The position numbers were made by a program, and so were the translations under genes. The notes beneath the pieces are model-generated. The model was not told where the DNA came from and made no database searches. It saw only the letters and a program-made list of their open reading frames with translations. From Annona cherimola (Eukaryota; Streptophyta; Magnoliopsida; Magnoliales; Annonaceae), in assembly GCA_030490835.1 (NCBI GenBank), contig CM059975.1:13211579-13275578 (forward strand): DNA of 64,000 bases, written 5' to 3'. This document shows positions 59,390-64,000 of the stretch, one piece after another (position 1 is the first letter of the stretch; every line of letters begins with the position of its first letter).

Positions 59390-60470
59390 ACCACACCACA
59401 GTTCATCTCATGGTTGCCATTCAGATCCGTCGTCGGCGACTCGGCGTATGCAAATCCAGATCCGATATGGCGGAAGAAATCCACCTTGCTAGTGACAAAC
59501 GCCATAATATGCCGGAATTAGATCAGGCGAGCGCTGCTGATGGTAGCTTGCGGTGGTGATCGGTTTTATGGGGCGGTGCAACCGACTTTAAGGGTGGCCC
59601 CCATGGTTCGGCGTGGCCGAATCTGGGAAGGTCGCCAGCGCTGTCGTTGTTGATGATGACCTTTGAAGCTGGTGTGATCTTTGGGGGTTTTCACTACCAA
59701 CTGAATAATCCGCTTGGATTTGTCGATTAATGGCCGGATCATCTGAATCTGAAAGAGACAAGGGAGGCCAGTTTGGGAAGAGTGGCGTCGTCGAACCTGC
59801 GTAATTTGATGCAGAGAATGGGCAGATCAATGAACAAATTTTGCAAAGAATGACATGGTTGTTGGTTTTATCCGTTTATCACTGCTTATTTGGCTTGATC
59901 GGTGCATCATGGCTTATGTAGATGGATGTAATGGAGGGAAACAGTGGGGCGGTGGAGTTGGATTTTTGCGAGGGTCGCTGCAGCCGGTAATTTGAAGAAC
60001 TGCCGGCTGATTTTTCTGGTGAGCTTCTGCACAAGCCGGAGAAGAAGAAGAAGAAACCATGGCTGCGGTAAATGATGATTGGTTGCAACGGATGGCCGAC
60101 TCTGTGGAGGAGACTTCGCCACCTCGTTGCAGTCGGAGAAGATGCTTTTGTCGGTCCGTACCAACGACTGCGAAGAAGAAACCATGGCTGCTGTCAATGT
60201 TGGTTTTGGTTGCGGGGAATGGCTGGATCTGTGTAGGGGATATCGTCGCCGGAGTGGATGTTGATGCCGGTCCTTACTGAGGAGGATGATGGGCGTAGAG
60301 TCGAGTTTTCGTGCTGCGGAGAGAACGAGCTAACGCTGACAGAGAAGACTTTGAAGCTATCGGAGAAGAGGGTTGCATGCGTGGCTGACGGTGGGTATAT
60401 TAGTCATTCAACACGTGGCCTAACAATAGTTTCAACTTTAAACTTGCCATTAAGGGCGCAGGTGGGGGTG
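59390..60470. other. GC-rich patch of unknown nature
   Basis: The composition rises well above the surroundings, with many CGG/GCCG steps. Open frames of 60-110 codons on both strands lack domains. AAGAAACCATGGCTGC occurs twice (60051 and 60176) inside a longer imperfect duplication. It may be a gene relic or DNA carried by an element; I cannot decide. Confidence 0.4.
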
Positions 60471-61003
60471 GAATGTTGGAAAAAATTCCCAGGCATGAAA
60501 GTAATAAAATTCATAAGTACGAGAATAATTTTTGAAAAATTTTACGTGTGCCCCTTTTTAATTAGAGGGCATGGTCGTTTTTATCTTATTTAAAATAAAA
60601 TAAAATAAAAAATTCTCATCATTCGGCTCTTATCGCCGAAAAAGGCCTAAAGCAGTAGCTGGCAGCACGGAATAGTTCGTCCAGCAAGTCAGCAACTGTC
60701 CCCGCTACTGATAACCCCATGTCAGTTTTGACTGTTTCGGCAGTGTCCCCTGATCAAGTACAGGCGACCAACACATTTTGAACTGAACCGGGCGGTCCAG
60801 CCGAGTATATCGGAAGCCAAAGTGCCAAAGATGTTCGGTTCCTAGACAGCCCGGTTAGGCCGCATTCCAAATATCCAATTGAACGCCTGCGCCTATTTGT
60901 ACTGCCAAAAGCAAGATGCTGATGGTCATGACCAAGAGTCGGTGAATATTTTGTTCTAGTTTTAATTTTTTATTCGTGCGTATAAATATTTGGGCTTTGA
61001 TTA
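60471..61003. other. Intergenic stretch
   Basis: No gene recognised. A TAAAA repeat lies at 60589-60609. Confidence 0.5.
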
Positions 61004-61261
61004 GGGGTATGTTTGGCAATGGTTAAAAAATGTCAAGTTAAAACTTTTTAATTTAAAACTTTTCACTATACACAACTATTATATTTTTTAATTATTTTTT
61101 CACATTTTTCTATACAACTACCCTACTTTTCACAATTAACCTATCCATTTTACCTTTATCATCTTTACTATGCATCATTACCTCTATCATATCATATCAT
61201 TTTACAATTTTTACTCTTCAAAACTTTTCATCAAAAGTTTTACTCATTCCCAAATACACCC
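61004..61261. mobile_element. PIF/Harbinger-like MITE
   Basis: Ends GGGGTATGTTTGG and CCAAATACACCC, with flanks TTA and TAA (imperfect). The internal order matches the 4.0-kb copy (CACAACTATTATATTTTTTAA, TCTATACAACTACCCTAC, CATCAAAAGTTTTACTCATTCCC). Confidence 0.68.
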
Positions 61262-61439
61262 TAAATCTTTTCATCTTTGTAAAAAAGCAAATTTTTATTT
61301 TTTATGTTAAAAAATAAATAAAATTGATATAAGTATTGCGCAAAATACCAAGCAAATCTAAAACATCACAAAATTTTACATGTACTTTTCGGTCACTCAT
61401 ATTGCGTGGCAGTATAAAACGAGCGTGATCTTCTATGAC

Positions 61440-64000
61440 CGATTTGTCGAACCCGCTGTTTCCGACAGCGCTGAGAGTCGTTGGATCGTGCGGGCTTATT
61501 TTCGACCGTTGGATGAGATGCGAAAAATACGGCTAGCGAAGCAAAGTATTTAATGCTGGGATTTTACTAACCAGCCCCTGTCGGGAAGGAAACTTCCACC
61601 AGCGCCCCCCCTCACCTCTCTCTCCCTCCACTGCTCCTGCTCCCTCTCCGGACCAGCGCCCTCCCTCTTCCTCTCTCTCTCGATTTCCCTCCCTCCCTCT
61701 TCCTCCCTCTCTTTCCTGATTTCCCTCCCTCTCATGCACGTGCCTATTATTTCTGAATTTCGAGAATGCCCCAGATTGAGAGACACAGAACAACAATGGT
61801 TCCGAGAGAGATGGAGCAGCAATGCGTTTCCAATTTTCAAAATCCTTCTGTCGTCGTTGCAAGTGAATCGCTGGGTTTCGCCCTTCATCGACAACAACCA
61901 TGAAAACAAATAATCTATGTGCAGATATTGTTGTGAATACCCATCAAATCACTCCTCTTTTTGCTGCAATTGGCATCGAGGAAGAACCTCTTGATGCACA
62001 ACCCGCAAAGAAGCTGTAGACATGCAAGCAGATTGTCGTCGCCACTTCACCCATAAAAATGGAGTTGCCTTCTACCACAGATGCTCATCTCCCCTTCAAA
62101 ACGGAGTCTTACACCCTTTCTGTTCCGGCAATTGAAGTTTCACATGTTGTTGTGCAAGCTTCTACTAGGGACGCACGAGCATGGAAGACACACTGAAAAA
62201 TGCTAATTTTGCATAAGAACAACTGGCAAAGATCCCCATAGCAACACGTACTCACCCTCCATCTCGTTCATGATGATGTCGTCACTTTCCACGTCTGTCA
62301 ACCCCACATCCTCTGTGATGAACTTCAAGACTAGGTGGTTGGTGGGGTTGAAATTTTGAATACTTTCCCGTAGATCCATGGGAGTTACCTAAATGACTTT
62401 CAGGAGCCTTGGCACAGAGAAATGCCGGTCTTCATCGGTGACCTGAAGGAGGAGACAGTGGAAGGGCGGAGGAAGTGCTTGGTGGCATGTTGGAAGGAGA
62501 TGTGGAGGTGGGGGAACATGAGTTTGTCGATGCTCTCACGGCCTTTGGGGAGGCCATCAATAAGGGGGAAGTTGAGCTAGGTGATGCAAATTTGGGAGCA
62601 GGTGGAGGTAGGGGTGCAACTTGGGTAGGATACCCATTGGTACCCACCGACCCGACCTTAATTTGGGTAGGGTAGGGTAGAAAATATTATCTATAGGTAT
62701 ATATAGGGTATAAATTATTACTCGCCTCCTCGAATAGAATACGGGTAGGATATATATGCTAGATATCCAGAACCGACCCGCATAGGTACTCATATAGGTA
62801 ATCAATTAGGTGTATAATATATATTATATAGTATGTATTATGTTTTGTCTTTGACATCTTATGTGCACACATATTTTAATAAGTTTAAATTTAAAGGACT
62901 TTTGTACATCGTGAAGTATAAAACTAGTTCGATTATTTATATATACGTCATTGACTTCCGAAATACTCTTATAAATACACATGTGACTTATGATTATAAT
63001 ATATTAATAGTTTTAATGATTGATCGTGATGGTCTATACCTCATATTTTTATATAATAATATAAATAATAATACATGTACTTATGATTTTAAAACATAAA
63101 TGAGTATCATTTAAAATTATTTAAAATAACATAGAAAATTTTTAAAAAAATTTGTATTTAAGTATTAAAGAAACCGATTCGGAACCGAAATCGGAATCGA
63201 ATCTATGGGTAATGGGTAGGGTAGGATGTACTAAGAACCGAACCGACAAATGGGTATGGTAGGGTATGCCTTTTACAAATAGGGTATGAGTAGGGTATAC
63301 CACTATCCGAACCAAACCAACCCGAGTTGCACCCCTAGGTGGAGGTGGAGGATGAAGGGAGAGTTGGTGTCGAGGTGACGATGGTGACCCTGGGGGCGCG
63401 GTGGGAGGGAGTCTTAGAGAGGCCGAGCAAAGGGGATAGTGTGGCTTTTAAAAGAGATGGTGAGGCATCATCAAATTCTTCATCCTAACTAATTGTCCCA
63501 AGGCCTAAGGCAGAGGCGAAGGTGTCGACTGTTCTCTGGAGGTGAGGCTGACCAGGAAAAATGACCATTATCATCCTCCTGCTTCTTCAGCGGCCATTTC
63601 AGCCGTGTGGGCATTCTCATAATTTAGAAACAAAAGATGCATGCACGTTAACAGAATGTGGCGATATGGGTACCAGAGAACAGTCGACAGGATCTAGTGG
63701 AGGGAGAGAGAGGGACGGGCGAGAGGAGTGAGGAAAATCGGGAGAGAGGGGGAGGAAGAGGGAGGGCATAGGTCGGGAGGGAGCAAGAGTGGTGGAGGGA
63801 GAGAGAAATAGCGAGAGAGAGAGAGAGGCGAGGGAGGGGCGCTAGCGAAAATTTCTTCCCTGACAGGGGCTGGTCAGTAAAATTTCAGCATTAAATACTC
63901 TACTCCGCCAGCTGTATTTTCGGCATCTCATTCAATGGCCGAAAATAAGCCCGCACAATCCAACGACTCTTAGCGCTTGTTGGAAACAGCGAGTTCAACT
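61440..64000. mobile_element. Large long-TIR element (MULE-like), right end at the window edge
   Basis: 61446-61700 (GTCGAACCCGCTGTTTCC, AGAGTCGTTGGAT, GTGCGGGCTTATTTTCG, TATTTAATGCTG, CCAGCCCCTGTC) is matched in inverse order by 63770-64000. The arms are at least 220 bp and then diverge in C/T-rich sequence. The interior (61740-62600 and 63350-63770) is GC-rich and includes captured-looking sequence, but no transposase or recognisable protein. The outermost end and any 9-bp duplication may lie beyond 64000. Confidence 0.65.
62601..63345. mobile_element. Nested hAT-like non-autonomous element with 8-bp duplication
   Basis: 62609-63337 (729 bp) begins TAGGGGTGCAACTTGGGTAGG and ends CCGAGTTGCACCCCTA. 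The flanks are the identical octamer GGTGGAGG (62601-62608, 63338-63345). Subterminal GGGTAGGGTAGG-type and CGAACC-type repeats surround an AT-rich middle. The TAGGG ends plus 8-bp duplication fit the hAT superfamily. No transposase. The host site is itself GGTGGA-repetitive, which weakens the duplication slightly. Confidence 0.8.

Noticed and set aside
61533..61909. Two overlapping minus-strand frames of about 120 codons rich in Arg/Glu/Gly
   Set aside because: Produced by the C/T-rich subterminal tract of the long-TIR element; low complexity and no domain.
1..64000. Search for CRISPR arrays, bacterial-type defence cassettes or a biosynthetic gene cluster
   Set aside because: No regularly spaced repeats with unique spacers and no adjacent co-functional genes. 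The intact genes are unrelated plant nuclear genes.

Overview
The window is nuclear DNA of a flowering plant. It is AT-rich and intron-bearing, holds a plant L1-type LINE, a plant arabinogalactan-peptide gene, a plant-specific DUF6821 membrane-protein gene and a complete plant-type DEK1 calpain gene, and includes a decayed plastid ycf2 fragment. I cannot name the species from sequence alone.

Layout. 1-3.93 kb: 3' part of an LINE retrotransposon with an uninterrupted ORF2 and a poly(A) tail. 3.9-20.4 kb: gene-poor accessory DNA full of non-autonomous elements: PIF/Harbinger-like MITEs (one three-deep nest at 9.1-10.0 kb), hAT-like remnants, palindromic elements, a MULE-like element with a 9-bp duplication (18.1-19.0 kb), a tiny poly(A) retroposon (12.4 kb) and a ycf2-derived segment (13.5-14.4 kb). 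20.7 kb: a 59-residue AG-peptide gene with a clear TATA box. 21-30 kb: more repeats, a fold-back element in a TA microsatellite (26.6-27.0 kb) and a degraded LRR receptor-kinase pseudogene (27.5-28.4 kb). 30.2-31.8 kb (minus): a two-exon DUF6821 gene. 32.8-33.2 kb: a nearly perfect 410-bp fold-back element with a 9-bp target duplication.

37.45-55.62 kb (minus): DEFECTIVE KERNEL 1 (DEK1), reconstructed as 30 coding exons and 2,163 codons. All exon phases fit, the Cys-His-Asn calpain triad is present, and two introns use GC-AG splice sites. A SINE in intron 17 inserted at the exon 17 boundary, so its target duplication copied the 5' splice site. 56-59 kb: a dense MITE cluster in both orientations beyond the DEK1 promoter. 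59.4-60.5 kb: an unexplained GC-rich patch. 61.4-64 kb: a large element with long terminal inverted repeats, running to the window edge and carrying a nested hAT element with an 8-bp duplication.

The three intact host genes (AG-peptide, DUF6821 protein, DEK1) are unrelated in pathway; nothing points to a gene cluster. The notable biology here is transposable-element behaviour: nested insertion, possible DNA capture, splice-site duplication and minimal retroposition. I saw no sign of a new multi-gene system.
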